Made by a program: the position numbers and the translations under genes
The notes under the pieces: generated by a model
Told to the model about the DNA's origin: nothing
What the model saw: the letters and a program-made list of their open reading frames with translations, nothing else
Database searches by the model: none
Assembly (NCBI GenBank): GCA_023386815.1
Contig: JAEWIZ010000008.1
Location: forward strand, 248,001 to 312,000
Direction of reading: 5' to 3'
DNA: 64,000 nucleotides
Origin: Bacillota bacterium
GTDB taxonomy: Bacteria > Bacillota > Clostridia > Lachnospirales > Lachnospiraceae
Shown here: one piece after another, positions 32,797-41,831 of the stretch
Layout: the number at the start of each line of letters is the position of its first letter
Position numbering within the stretch: the stretch's first letter is position 1

Positions 32797-33924
32797 ATGA
32801 TTAATAGAGAACGAGTTATCAACGAATTTTGCCGATTGGTTTCAATCGATTCAATTTCTTATAGAGAACGTGAGTTAGGAGATGCAATGATAAAAGCCCT
32901 AGAGGAATTAGGGTTTGAGGTTACGGAAGACTCCGCGGGGGAATATTACAATGGGAACTGTGGGAATATTTATGGTTTTTTACAAGGTGATGTAAAGGGA
33001 GATCCTATTCTATTCTCAGCACATCTTGATACCGTAGAGCCGGGAGTCGGTAAAGCTGCAGTGGTTCATGAAGATGGGACGATAACCAGTGCTGGAACAA
33101 CTGTACTGGGTGCAGATGACCTTTCCGGTTTAGTATCAATTCTTGAGGCTATTCGATGTATCAAAGAACAGGGGCTACCTCACCGAAGCATTGAGGTTTT
33201 GTTCCCAATAGCCGAGGAAGTGTACTTGAAGGGGTCCGAGGTTTTTGATTTTCGAAAGATTAAGGCGAAGGAAGCCTATGTGCTAGACCTAGATGGGCCG
33301 GTGGGTAGAGCAGCAATTGGGGCTCCGACCGTTCTTTCCTTTACAGTTAAAATTATAGGGAAAGCATCCCATGCCGGCTTTGCTCCGGAGGAAGGGATTA
33401 ATGCCATTGCTGTCGCTGCACAAGCGATTAGTCGGATCAGGCAGGGACGAATCGAAGAAGGAATGACGGTGAATATCGGAACAATTGAAGGTGGCAAGGC
33501 AAGAAATATTGTTTCAGAGGAATGTATCCTGCGTGGAGAAGTCAGAAGTTTACAGCATGAAAAAGCAGTGGCTGAAATTCAATTAATTGAAGCTGTGATT
33601 CGTGAGATTGCTGAGCAGTATCAGGCAAACTATGAATTTGAGACGTCTGTTGGGTGCCAAGCCTACGAAATTGCTAAGGATCATCCAGTCATTTCTCGTT
33701 TTCAGAAGGTCTGTGAAAAATTAAATTATCCCGTGGAGCTTGTGTCAACCTTTGGGGGAAGCGATAATAATAATTTTGTAAAGAATGGAATTAACGGAAT
33801 TGTTATGGCCTGTGGGATGAATCAGGTGCATTCCTGTAAGGAGTATACAAAGATCAGTGAATTGGAACGATGTACGTCTATATTAATCAACTTAATGATA
33901 GATGAAAGGATAGACCAAGCTTAG
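32797..33924 (+). CDS. M20 family metallopeptidase, PepT-like
   Basis: This 375-residue two-domain M20 enzyme has the metal motif S-A-H-L-D-T-V, the bridging Asp in L-G-A-D-D-L-S-G-L, and the catalytic Glu pair in I-A-E-E-V. The dimerisation (lid) domain is at about 180-285, and the C-terminal metal His may be in M-N-Q-V-H-S-C-K-E. It probably removes N-terminal residues from tri- or dipeptides in the cytoplasm. AGGAGG precedes the ATG. It stands 41-53 bases before the C39-like gene and may be co-transcribed with it. Confidence 0.88.
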   Translation: MINRERVINEFCRLVSIDSISYRERELGDAMIKALEELGFEVTEDSAGEYYNGNCGNIYGFLQGDVKGDPILFSAHLDTVEPGVGKAAVVHEDGTITSAGTTVLGADDLSGLVSILEAIRCIKEQGLPHRSIEVLFPIAEEVYLKGSEVFDFRKIKAKEAYVLDLDGPVGRAAIGAPTVLSFTVKIIGKASHAGFAPEEGINAIAVAAQAISRIRQGRIEEGMTVNIGTIEGGKARNIVSEECILRGEVRSLQHEKAVAEIQLIEAVIREIAEQYQANYEFETSVGCQAYEIAKDHPVISRFQKVCEKLNYPVELVSTFGGSDNNNFVKNGINGIVMACGMNQVHSCKEYTKISELERCTSILINLMIDERIDQA

Positions 33925-33977
33925 AATTAGGGTAAGACCAAGGTTGAGATCAAAGATGGAAAGGCATGGGCTGTAGA

Positions 33978-34595
33978 ATGAAAAATCCATTACACTACCA
34001 GACGACAGAATATGATTGCGGGCCGACTACGATGCTGAACGCAATCAATTATTTATTTCATAGAAAGGACATTGCTCCTGAGGTTGTTAGAAACATTATG
34101 TTATATAGCCTTGATAGCTATAATAAAAAAGGGGAAGCCCACAAGAACGGAACTACAGGCATGGCAATGCTATTTTTATCCAATTGGTTAAATCAATTTG
34201 GTAAAGTGAAGAAATGGCCGATCCATTGTGAAGTAATGAATGGGAATGAAATACGCATTAGTCAAAACAGCCGGATTGCAGAATGTCTGGGACAAGGGGG
34301 AGCGGTTGTTGCTAAGGTTATGCTGGGGGTCTGGCATTATGTACTTCTAACTGGAATCGACAGTGAATACATTTATGTTTTTGACCCTTATTATAGAGTG
34401 CAACCCTTTCGTAGAAAAGGAATTGATATCATAAGCGATGCACCCACCAGGATGAATCGTCGAATTCGACATGATATCATGAACAGCGAAGGTAGGGGGG
34501 ATTATGCACTTGGGAAGGAAGATGGAAGAGAGTGCGTATTATTGTATAATACAGCAACGAGAATTTCCATGGATAGTATAGAATATTTGATATAA
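33978..34595 (+). CDS. C39-like papain-fold protein, possible cysteine peptidase
   Basis: This 205-residue protein has a C39-type catalytic layout. Cys is in T-E-Y-D-C-G-P-T-T-M-L-N near residue 14, His in G-V-W-H-Y-V-L-L-T-G-I, and Asp/Asn in Y-V-F-D-P-Y-Y. It has no signal peptide, membrane segment or ABC domain, so it is not a bacteriocin exporter. Stand-alone C39-like proteins of this kind are common and mostly uncharacterised. The start could also be ATG 33966, only two bases after GGAAAGG; 33978 is preferred for spacing. The hemA promoter lies right behind it. Confidence 0.75.
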   Translation: MKNPLHYQTTEYDCGPTTMLNAINYLFHRKDIAPEVVRNIMLYSLDSYNKKGEAHKNGTTGMAMLFLSNWLNQFGKVKKWPIHCEVMNGNEIRISQNSRIAECLGQGGAVVAKVMLGVWHYVLLTGIDSEYIYVFDPYYRVQPFRRKGIDIISDAPTRMNRRIRHDIMNSEGRGDYALGKEDGRECVLLYNTATRISMDSIEYLI

Positions 34596-34601
34596 AGTAT
34601 A

Positions 34602-34631
34602 TTGACAAGGCAATGACTGGAATACTATACT
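34602..34631 (+). promoter_or_regulatory. Promoter of the heme/siroheme operon
   Basis: TTGACA (34602-34607), an 18-base spacer and TATACT (34626-34631). The expected start near 34638 leaves a leader of about 60 bases to ATG 34699. Confidence 0.75.
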
Positions 34632-34698
34632 TTGCGTAGGTCGTATGTTTGGGGATGTTGCAAAAATCGGCTGGAATACGTTACAAAGGAAGCGAACA

Positions 34699-35844
34699 AT
34701 GGAACAGTTTATTTGTATTAGTATAAGTCATAAGACAGCCCCGGTGGAGATCAGGGCATTGTTTTCATTTTCGATAGAAGAGCAGGAAAGATTCCTGGGA
34801 GGCATCGGGGGTAATGGTGCCCCCCAGGAATGTGTGCTTTTATCGACCTGTAATCGAACAGAGCTATATTTTCAGGGAAATAATCAGCATATCATGGAAC
34901 TGCAACAGCGCTTAGCAGACTTTAAGCAAATGGATGTTGCAGTTTTAAGAAAGCACTTCCTTATTTATATGGAGGACAAAGCAATTCAACATTTATTCCA
35001 GGTTATCTGCGGAATGGACTCTATGGTAATGGGAGAGGACGAGATACTTGGACAAGCTAAGGACGCCTATGAAAGAGCGCTAAAGCTTGGTAAAACAAAA
35101 TACTTGTTAAACACCTTATTCCAGGCTGCCATTACCTGTGCAAAGAAGATTAAGACCGACACAAGAGTTTCGAAGACTTCGATATCGATTGGCACTCTGG
35201 TGGCAAATGAGGTCATGAATTATCAAAAAGAAAGTAAAAAGGTATTGATTATCGGTGTGTCAGGAAAAATGGGTTCTATTGTAATGAAGAATCTGTATGG
35301 GAAACCGGGTATTAAACTGATTGGTACATCACGCAGTCACAATGCAATAGAAAGCATTCATGGAAGTTATAAGGAGCTGGAAATGGTTCATTATATGGAC
35401 AGATATCAATACATGAATGAAGCGGATATCATTATCAGCGCAACCACAAGCCCACATTACACCATAACCTATCATGAGCTTTCTGAGAATATCACCATAA
35501 ATAAAAAGCGTATCTTTATTGATTTATCTGTGCCAATGGATATTGACCAGGATATTATCAAGCAGGAGGGGGCTTCTCTTCATGATATGGACTATTATAA
35601 TGAAGTGGCAAAGCATAATATCCTGATTAAGGAACAAGAAATTATTGAGGCCCATCGAATACTTGAGAAGCATATGGAGGAGATCAAGAAGGAACTAAGC
35701 TTTCATGAATTTCTGCCAAAGCTCCCGAAAGTTAAGCAAAGGTTAGCCGGGCGATCCTTTGAGAATGTATTATACGAGTTAAAGGAGAAAGCAAATCACG
35801 AGGAGTTTTCTGGTTTGTTAAAGCTGCTTCAAGAGATGGTATAG
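34699..35844 (+). CDS. hemA: Glutamyl-tRNA reductase
   Basis: This 381-residue protein has the N-terminal S-H-K-T-A-P-V-E-I-R. The catalytic Cys is in L-L-S-T-C-N-R-T-E-L-Y, followed by G-M-D-S-M-V-M-G-E-D-E-I-L-G-Q and the NADPH motif I-G-V-S-G-K-M-G. It reduces glutamyl-tRNA to glutamate-1-semialdehyde, the first step of the C5 tetrapyrrole route. An in-frame ATG at 34645 lies within 10 bases of the expected transcript start and has no ribosome site, so ATG 34699 after AAAGGAAG is chosen. The C-terminal dimerisation helices are shorter than in E. coli HemA. It heads hemA-sirC-hemC-cobA/hemD-hemB-hemL. Confidence 0.95.
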   Translation: MEQFICISISHKTAPVEIRALFSFSIEEQERFLGGIGGNGAPQECVLLSTCNRTELYFQGNNQHIMELQQRLADFKQMDVAVLRKHFLIYMEDKAIQHLFQVICGMDSMVMGEDEILGQAKDAYERALKLGKTKYLLNTLFQAAITCAKKIKTDTRVSKTSISIGTLVANEVMNYQKESKKVLIIGVSGKMGSIVMKNLYGKPGIKLIGTSRSHNAIESIHGSYKELEMVHYMDRYQYMNEADIIISATTSPHYTITYHELSENITINKKRIFIDLSVPMDIDQDIIKQEGASLHDMDYYNEVAKHNILIKEQEIIEAHRILEKHMEEIKKELSFHEFLPKLPKVKQRLAGRSFENVLYELKEKANHEEFSGLLKLLQEMV

Positions 35845-35896
35845 ATGACCACGAGTTTTCCAAATAGAAGAAGACGGTGAGAGTGGAGGGAGAAGA

Positions 35897-36520
35897 ATGG
35901 CATATTTCCCGTTCTTTGTAGATTTAAAAGATAGGGAGTGTTATATATTTGGCGGAGGCACGGTAGCCAGTCGTAAGGTTCAGTCACTTCTGGAGTTTGA
36001 GGCAAAGATTACCGTAATTGCGCCTGAGGTTTGCGATGAGATCCTGCAAAGAAAAGGTGAAATCGAGATTTGTTTTCGCGAATACCGGGAGGAGGATTTG
36101 GAGCGAGCTTTTTTTGTAATTGCAGCAACAAATCAGGCCTTGGTGAATGCTCAAATATCGCAGGCATGTGAGAAACGTAGAATTCTAGTCAATGCAGTGG
36201 ATCAGCCGGAAAACTGCAGTTGTTTGTTCCCTGCTTACATCAAGCAAGGGGATATTACCATCGGAGTAACAACTTCCGGAAAAAGTCCGGTGATGGCGGG
36301 GTATATAAAGAAACTGATTGCGGCTCAATTACCAGCATATTACGAACAGTTGGTACAGGCACTTGGTTCCTACCGGGACATCGTCAAACAGCGTGTTAAC
36401 ACGGAAAAGGTGAGGACAAGGATTTTTAAGAAGTTGGCCAATCTAGGTGTAGAAAAAGAGGGGAATCTCCTTCTGGAGGACGTCGAGCTATTAATTAGAC
36501 AGGAATTGGATTCTAAATAA
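35897..36520 (+). CDS. sirC: Precorrin-2 dehydrogenase (siroheme synthase N-terminal type)
   Basis: This 207-residue protein has the Rossmann motif Y-I-F-G-G-G-T-V-A-S-R-K-V and the catalytic-Asp segment V-N-A-V-D-Q-P-E-N-C-S-C. The C-terminal T-S-G-K-S-P-V-M-A-G-Y-I-K-K matches the CysG N-terminal / Met8 domain. It oxidises precorrin-2 to sirohydrochlorin; Met8-type proteins may also insert iron, while SirC-only proteins do not. No separate ferrochelatase sirB is in the operon, so the dual function is possible but unproven. Its presence shows that the operon serves siroheme or cobalamin. Confidence 0.9.
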   Translation: MAYFPFFVDLKDRECYIFGGGTVASRKVQSLLEFEAKITVIAPEVCDEILQRKGEIEICFREYREEDLERAFFVIAATNQALVNAQISQACEKRRILVNAVDQPENCSCLFPAYIKQGDITIGVTTSGKSPVMAGYIKKLIAAQLPAYYEQLVQALGSYRDIVKQRVNTEKVRTRIFKKLANLGVEKEGNLLLEDVELLIRQELDSK

Positions 36521-36614
36521 AGAAAAAATGTGTGTTAGTTAGCAAAGACTATTTAGAAGGCTGTAAAGCAGTACTAAATAAGCTAAGTATGGGATTAAGG
36601 AGGTTTAGTCAGTT

Positions 36615-37496
36615 ATGCAGCGGGTGGTAAAGGTAGGCTCTAGAAAGAGCAAATTAGCAATGGTACAGACGAATTATATTATTGAACGATTGAAGCAAAT
36701 TGATCAGGAACTGACCTTTGAAATCATTCCAATCAGCACTGTTGGAGATGAAATTTTAGATAGACCCTTGCTTTCCTTCGGGGGAAAAGGGGTTTTTGTG
36801 GATGCTTTTGAAGAGGCATTATTAAATGGAAGCATCGATTTAGCTGTTCATAGCGCGAAGGATATGACAACAAAGCTACCTGAGGGACTTGGTATTATTG
36901 GAATTCCGGAAAGAGAGGATCCCAGGGATATTGTAATAAGTGTCCATAAGGAGCTAGAGGCCGACGAGCCCTGTCTTATTGGTACCAGCAGTCTTCGACG
37001 ACAATTCCAGATTGGACAGTTTTATCAGGCAGAGTGTAAAAGCTTACGCGGAAATGTTCCAACGAGGTTGGAAAAATTGAAGGCAGGAGAATTTGATGCA
37101 ATTATCCTAGCAGCAGCTGGCATGAAACGCTTGGGTTTGATCAACGATGAGCAGCTGCACATTCACTACCTTCCTCCAACTCAGTTTATTCCAGCGGCAG
37201 GCCAGGGGATTTTGGCGGTTGAAGGCAGAGTCGATGATGAATTAGCTAAGATCGTGAGACAGATTAACGATGCGGATACAGAAGTCTGTCTAAAGACAGA
37301 ACGAAGAGTGTTGGAGTTAATGAATGCAGGATGCCATGAAGCAATTGGAATATATTCAAGGGTTGAAGCAGAGAAGCTCTGTATTGACGCCATTTTTCAA
37401 GTTGGAGATCAGGTACATCGGGTTCAGGATCAGGATAAGGTGGAAAATTACGATAAATTAGCAATTAGAGTTGCAAAGCAGCTTGCGTTTACATAA
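36615..37496 (+). CDS. hemC: Hydroxymethylbilane synthase (porphobilinogen deaminase)
   Basis: This 293-residue protein has V-G-S-R-K-S-K-L-A-M-V-Q-T and the basic segment H-S-A-K-D-M-T-T. L-I-G-T-S-S-L-R-R follows, and the dipyrromethane-cofactor Cys is in N-A-G-C-H-E-A-I-G-I-Y. It joins four porphobilinogen units into hydroxymethylbilane. AAGGAGG precedes the ATG. Confidence 0.95.
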   Translation: MQRVVKVGSRKSKLAMVQTNYIIERLKQIDQELTFEIIPISTVGDEILDRPLLSFGGKGVFVDAFEEALLNGSIDLAVHSAKDMTTKLPEGLGIIGIPEREDPRDIVISVHKELEADEPCLIGTSSLRRQFQIGQFYQAECKSLRGNVPTRLEKLKAGEFDAIILAAAGMKRLGLINDEQLHIHYLPPTQFIPAAGQGILAVEGRVDDELAKIVRQINDADTEVCLKTERRVLELMNAGCHEAIGIYSRVEAEKLCIDAIFQVGDQVHRVQDQDKVENYDKLAIRVAKQLAFT

Positions 37497-37664
37497 AAAG
37501 CAAACAATTGAAGTTTGCCAGGAAATTTACAATCGTAAATTGCCATATTATAAGAATTGCGACTAAAATAGGTTGCAGGATTGCAGGGATTTATTTTGGA
37601 TAGGTAATTGTTACTTGTTTCGCAATTGCCTGGTTTAGTTTGTCGTAAAGGAGAAGAAGAGAAT

Positions 37665-39182
37665 ATGGACGGTGTAGGAAAAGTTTATCTTGTGGGTGCT
37701 GGTCCGGGAGATCCGGGACTTATCACTCAAAAGGGTTTGCAGTTATTAAAGACATGTGATGTTGTTATCTATGACAGACTTGCCTCTCCCACCTTACTGC
37801 AATACTTGAAGACTGGCTGTAAGAAAATTAATGTTGGAAAAGTTGTAGGAAATCATGCAGTGACACAACGTGAGATTAATCAGATTATTGTAGAGCAGGC
37901 GAAGCTTCATAAAAAAGTTGTTCGTCTCAAGGGCGGCGACTCCTTTGTCTTTGGGCGTGGAGGAGAAGAGATACTGACGATGGAGCAGCATGGAATTTCG
38001 TATGAAGTAATTCCCGGAATTACCTCAGCAGTTGCGGTTCCAACCTATGCTGGTATTCCGGTAACTCACCGTGGAGCCAGTCAGAGCTTTTCTGTGGTTA
38101 CAGGGCATACAGCAGACGAGGAAGGTAATCTACCGGAGGATTTTAAATATCTGGCAAAGCTCTCAGGAACTTTGGTGATTTTAATGGGAGTTGGAAACCT
38201 TGAGAAAATTACTGCTACCCTTTTGGAATATGGCAGACCGGCGGACACACCGGTTGCGGTTGTGGCAAACGGTACCACCATATGGCAGGAGGAGGCAAGA
38301 GGAACCCTGCAGGATATCTGTCAGAAAGTTAAGGAGGCGAAGATCAAGGCTCCGGCGATTATTATTGTTGGTGAGGTGGCAGCCTTTCACTTCAAGGCAA
38401 AGGAAGAGTTTCCGCTATCCGGTATCAAGGTGGGAATTACAGGTACCCCAAATATTACAGATAAATTGACTCAGCAGCTGAATGAAATGGGGGCAGCTAC
38501 AGATATCATAAGCCAATCTTCCGTTCAAATATATAAGGATAATGCAGACTTCGATGCAGCATTAAGCTCCATTAAAAACTACCAATGGCTGGTCTTTACC
38601 AGTACGAACGCGGTTGAGCTTTGTTTTCTAAGATGGAAGGAATTACAGCTGGATTTGAGAAATATGGCTGGGCTTAAGTTTGCTGTTATCGGTAAGGGGA
38701 CAGAGGCAGCGCTGTTAAAGCAAGGTTTTCATGCAGATTTTATCCCATCAGCGGCCAATGTTACAGCATTGGCAGAGGAATTGAGCCTTCTGATAAAGCA
38801 AGATGGGGGTAGGGTTCTTATTCCTCGGGCAGAACAGGGGTCTTTGGACTTAACAATAACATTTGAGAAACAATCCATAAGCTTTGAGGATATTAAGATA
38901 TATGATATAGCAGAAACAGATCAGGAATTAGTACCGGATACAGAACAGCTACAGAGGTATGATTATTTGACCTTTGCCAGTGCCTCCGGGGTTCATGGAC
39001 TTTTTAAAGGAATGCAGCAGGAACAAAAGACACAGTTAAGGGACAGGAAGATGGTTTGCATCGGGGAGCCTACAATGCAAGCACTGGTGGAGTATGGCTT
39101 TACGAATTTATTACTTGCCAAAGAAGCAAGTGTTTCAGGACTAGTGCAACGTATACTTAGCAATGTAAAAGAGAGAATGTAG
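37665..39182 (+). CDS. cobA/hemD: Fused uroporphyrinogen-III C-methyltransferase / uroporphyrinogen-III synthase
   Basis: The 505-residue protein has an N-terminal SUMT domain (about 1-245: V-Y-L-V-G-A-G-P-G-D-P-G-L, Y-D-R-L, V-R-L-K-G-G-D-S-F-V-F-G-R-G-G-E-E). The HemD domain (about 255-500) has the weakly conserved two-lobed fold, with F-T-S-T-N-A-V and F-A-S-A-S-G-V. HemD closes hydroxymethylbilane to uroporphyrinogen III and SUMT methylates it to precorrin-2. The fusion is common in clostridia. An in-frame start at 37608 lacks a good ribosome site; AAAGGAG before ATG 37665 decides. Confidence 0.94.
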   Translation: MDGVGKVYLVGAGPGDPGLITQKGLQLLKTCDVVIYDRLASPTLLQYLKTGCKKINVGKVVGNHAVTQREINQIIVEQAKLHKKVVRLKGGDSFVFGRGGEEILTMEQHGISYEVIPGITSAVAVPTYAGIPVTHRGASQSFSVVTGHTADEEGNLPEDFKYLAKLSGTLVILMGVGNLEKITATLLEYGRPADTPVAVVANGTTIWQEEARGTLQDICQKVKEAKIKAPAIIIVGEVAAFHFKAKEEFPLSGIKVGITGTPNITDKLTQQLNEMGAATDIISQSSVQIYKDNADFDAALSSIKNYQWLVFTSTNAVELCFLRWKELQLDLRNMAGLKFAVIGKGTEAALLKQGFHADFIPSAANVTALAEELSLLIKQDGGRVLIPRAEQGSLDLTITFEKQSISFEDIKIYDIAETDQELVPDTEQLQRYDYLTFASASGVHGLFKGMQQEQKTQLRDRKMVCIGEPTMQALVEYGFTNLLLAKEASVSGLVQRILSNVKERM

Positions 39183-39344
39183 TGAAAAGCAAGAGGAAGC
39201 AAAATTACATTCGGAACCAGTGGTTTGAGCCAATAACAATCAATGTAAAGATTAAGAGCTAGTTTCAAAAAAACATGATTAATTACGAAACAAATTTTGC
39301 GCCTGTGGCTGGAGTGAGCAGGCTTAGGAAGGGTGTGTTGTATA

Positions 39345-40307
39345 ATGAAGCGAATGAGACGGTTGAGGGTTAGTGAATCCATGAGAAGCTTAGTGAGGGA
39401 AACCAGACTGGCAGCATCAGAGTTGATTTATCCGATTTTTGTAATTGAGGGGATGAACATTAAAAATCCGATTGCATCTATGCCTGGTATTTATCAGTTC
39501 TCCATTGATCAATTAGATGGGGAGTTAGAACGGGTTTCACAGGCTGGAATCTCGGGTGTTCTGTTATTTGGAATACCGGAACATAAGGATGGAGTAGGCA
39601 GCGGAGCTTATGATGATGAGGGTGTGACCCAGCAGGCAATCCGCTATATTAAGAAAAAATATCCGAGCTTATTGGTAATAGCAGATGTATGCTTGTGTGA
39701 ATATACGGATCATGGTCATTGTGGGGTTGTGAAAGATGGTAAGGTTATCAATGATGAGACACTTCCTTTATTAGCTAGATCATCGGTAAGCCTTGCAAGA
39801 GCTGGTGCAGATATCATCGCTCCCTCCGATATGATGGATGGAAGAGTGGGTGCTATTCGTAAGGCCTTGGATGAACAGGGCTTTGAAGATATCGCAATCC
39901 TTGCTTATAGTGCAAAATATGCTTCCGGTTATTATTCACCATTTCGTGATGCGGCTCATTCAGCTCCTGGTTTTGGTGACCGTAAAACCTATCAGATGGA
40001 TGCATCTAATGTTAGGGAAGCAATCCTTGAAGTAGAAGAGGACCTATTAGAGGGAGCGGACATGGTGATGGTAAAACCAGCACTGGCCTATTTAGATGTA
40101 TTAAAGACAGTCGCGGATTATGTTGATTGTCCAGTGGCAGCCTATAATGTAAGTGGTGAGTATTCCATGGTGAAAGCAGCAGCACAAAATGGCTGGATTG
40201 ATGAAAAGAAGATCGTAATGGAGAATATATTAGCAATAAAGCGCGCCGGTGCAAGAATCATTATCACATACCATGCTCTTGATGTTGCAGCATGGTTAAA
40301 GGAGTAA
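39345..40307 (+). CDS. hemB: Delta-aminolevulinic acid dehydratase (porphobilinogen synthase)
   Basis: This 320-residue protein has a zinc-type Cys cluster, D-V-C-L-C-E-Y-T-D-H-G-H-C-G, and the two active-site Lys regions A-Y-S-A-K-Y-A-S and M-V-K-P-A-L-A-Y-L-D. It condenses two aminolevulinate molecules to porphobilinogen. The start ATG 39345 follows AGGAAGGG; the upstream in-frame ATG at 39333 would overlap that site. Seven bases separate its stop from hemL. Confidence 0.95.
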   Translation: MKRMRRLRVSESMRSLVRETRLAASELIYPIFVIEGMNIKNPIASMPGIYQFSIDQLDGELERVSQAGISGVLLFGIPEHKDGVGSGAYDDEGVTQQAIRYIKKKYPSLLVIADVCLCEYTDHGHCGVVKDGKVINDETLPLLARSSVSLARAGADIIAPSDMMDGRVGAIRKALDEQGFEDIAILAYSAKYASGYYSPFRDAAHSAPGFGDRKTYQMDASNVREAILEVEEDLLEGADMVMVKPALAYLDVLKTVADYVDCPVAAYNVSGEYSMVKAAAQNGWIDEKKIVMENILAIKRAGARIIITYHALDVAAWLKE

Positions 40308-40313
40308 GGGACA

Positions 40314-41597
40314 ATGAAGCAGGAAAAATCAAAAGAATTATACCAAAAGGCATATGAACTGATGCCAGGAGGAGTGAACAGCCCGGTCAGAGCTTTCCGT
40401 AGTGTGGGTGGAACACCCTTATTCATCCAAAGAGCTAAGGGGGCTAGAATCTACGACGTTGATGAAAATGAATTTATTGATTACGTTGGTTCCTGGGGAC
40501 CTGCAATCCTTGGACATGCCAGAGAAGAAGTAGTAGAGGCAGTAGCCAAGGCTTGTGAATCTGGTTTGACCTTTGGTGCGCCTACAGAAAATGAAGTCAT
40601 TTTGGCAGAATTAATTCGTGACTTAATGCCTGATATGGAAATGCTTCGGTTAGTCAGCTCAGGTACAGAAGCTGTTATGAGTGCAATTCGAGTTGCCAGA
40701 GGTTATACGAAAAAAGATAAAATCATTAAGTTTAAAGGCTGCTATCATGGACACTCGGATGGCTTACTTGTGAAAGCAGGTTCTGCTGTAATCTCTAATA
40801 CAGTTCCGGATAGTGCCGGGGTACCGCGCTCTTATACGGATCATACCTTAGTAGCGGATTATAATGATATTGCTTCCGTGGAGAACTTATTTGAACAATA
40901 TAAGGGACAAATTGCTGCTATTATCGTTGAGCCTATTGCTGCTAATATGGGTGTGGTACCGCCAAAATCAGGATTTCTAGAAGCACTTCGTAAGATCACA
41001 ACAGAGAATCAAGCTTTACTGATTTTTGATGAGGTGATTACCGGTTTTCGAGTTGCTCTGGGTGGAGCTGCCCAGTATTTCAAGCTGCAGCCGGACTTAA
41101 TCGTATTAGGCAAGATCGTAGGCGGCGGTATGCCAATCGGCGCTTATGGTGGACGCAGGGAGATCATGCAGCTGATTGCTCCCCTAGGTGATGTTTATCA
41201 GGCAGGTACTTTGTCCGGTAATCCCATTGCAACAACCGCTGGAATTACAACTCTATCTATCCTAAAGAATAACCCGCAGATCTACGAGGAGTTGGAGAAG
41301 AAGGCTCGTACATTAAAGGAAGCTTTCCAACCTGGTATTGATGCAGGAGTCATCCGGGTGAACCAGATCGGATCATTGCAAAGTGCTTTCTTTACCAATA
41401 ATGAAGTATATCATTTTGAGAGCGCTTTAACCTCGGACACGAAAAAATATGCAGAATTCTTTCATTTTATGCTGGAGCATGGAATTTATATTGCACCTGC
41501 GCAGTTTGAAGCAATATTCCTTTCCGATGCTCATACGCAGGCAGATGTTTTGTATACGGCAAAGATAGTGAGAGAATACTTTTCCCAGCATCAGTAA
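40314..41597 (+). CDS. hemL: Glutamate-1-semialdehyde 2,1-aminomutase
   Basis: This 427-residue class III aminotransferase has P-G-G-V-N-S-P-V-R-A-F, S-S-G-T-E-A-V-M-S-A-I-R and D-E-V-I-T-G-F-R-V. The PLP lysine is in V-L-G-K-I-V-G-G-G-M-P-I-G-A-Y-G-G. It makes 5-aminolevulinate from the HemA product. A strong terminator follows. The operon stops at the precorrin-2/siroheme branch: no hemE, hemN or hemH is seen, so protoheme synthesis is not supported here. Confidence 0.96.
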   Translation: MKQEKSKELYQKAYELMPGGVNSPVRAFRSVGGTPLFIQRAKGARIYDVDENEFIDYVGSWGPAILGHAREEVVEAVAKACESGLTFGAPTENEVILAELIRDLMPDMEMLRLVSSGTEAVMSAIRVARGYTKKDKIIKFKGCYHGHSDGLLVKAGSAVISNTVPDSAGVPRSYTDHTLVADYNDIASVENLFEQYKGQIAAIIVEPIAANMGVVPPKSGFLEALRKITTENQALLIFDEVITGFRVALGGAAQYFKLQPDLIVLGKIVGGGMPIGAYGGRREIMQLIAPLGDVYQAGTLSGNPIATTAGITTLSILKNNPQIYEELEKKARTLKEAFQPGIDAGVIRVNQIGSLQSAFFTNNEVYHFESALTSDTKKYAEFFHFMLEHGIYIAPAQFEAIFLSDAHTQADVLYTAKIVREYFSQHQ

Positions 41598-41655
41598 TAC
41601 CAGTTTAGTAATTGATAAAGCATGATTTGAGAATTTTTATAGGATAAATTTTATT

Positions 41656-41695
41656 GAGAAGAGATACTAAAAAATGTATCTCTTCTCATTTTTTT
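41656..41695 (+). terminator. Terminator of the heme/siroheme operon
   Basis: Perfect 12-bp stem, GAGAAGAGATAC with GTATCTCTTCTC, around an 8-base A-rich loop, then ATTTTTTT. Confidence 0.93.
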
Positions 41696-41716
41696 GCATA
41701 ATTTATACTAAACATA

Positions 41717-41745
41717 TTGACATTGTATGAATTGCCCTATATAAT
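41717..41745 (+). promoter_or_regulatory. Promoter of the sulfate assimilation operon
   Basis: TTGACA (41717-41722), a 17-base spacer and TATAAT (41740-41745), both consensus. An imperfect copy of the sulfur repeat, CATAT-N7-GTATG (41713-41729), overlaps the -35. Confidence 0.85.
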
Positions 41746-41756
41746 CACTTTTAAAT

Positions 41757-41773
41757 CATATTAAAATGATATG
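41757..41773. promoter_or_regulatory. Putative sulfur operator of the sulfate operon
   Basis: CATAT-TAAAATG-ATATG lies 12 bases after the -10 and is followed by AAATATATG. It has the same layout as the sites before metQ, cysK and rrf2. Confidence 0.65.
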
Positions 41774-41831
41774 AAATATATGAAAAAGTATAAAGGGCAT
41801 ATCGCTAAAAGCTGCGGTAGAAAGGAGTTTT

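Noticed and set aside
33978..34595. C39 protein as part of a bacteriocin export system
   Set aside because: It has no membrane or ABC domain, and no leader-peptide gene or HlyD-like protein is nearby.
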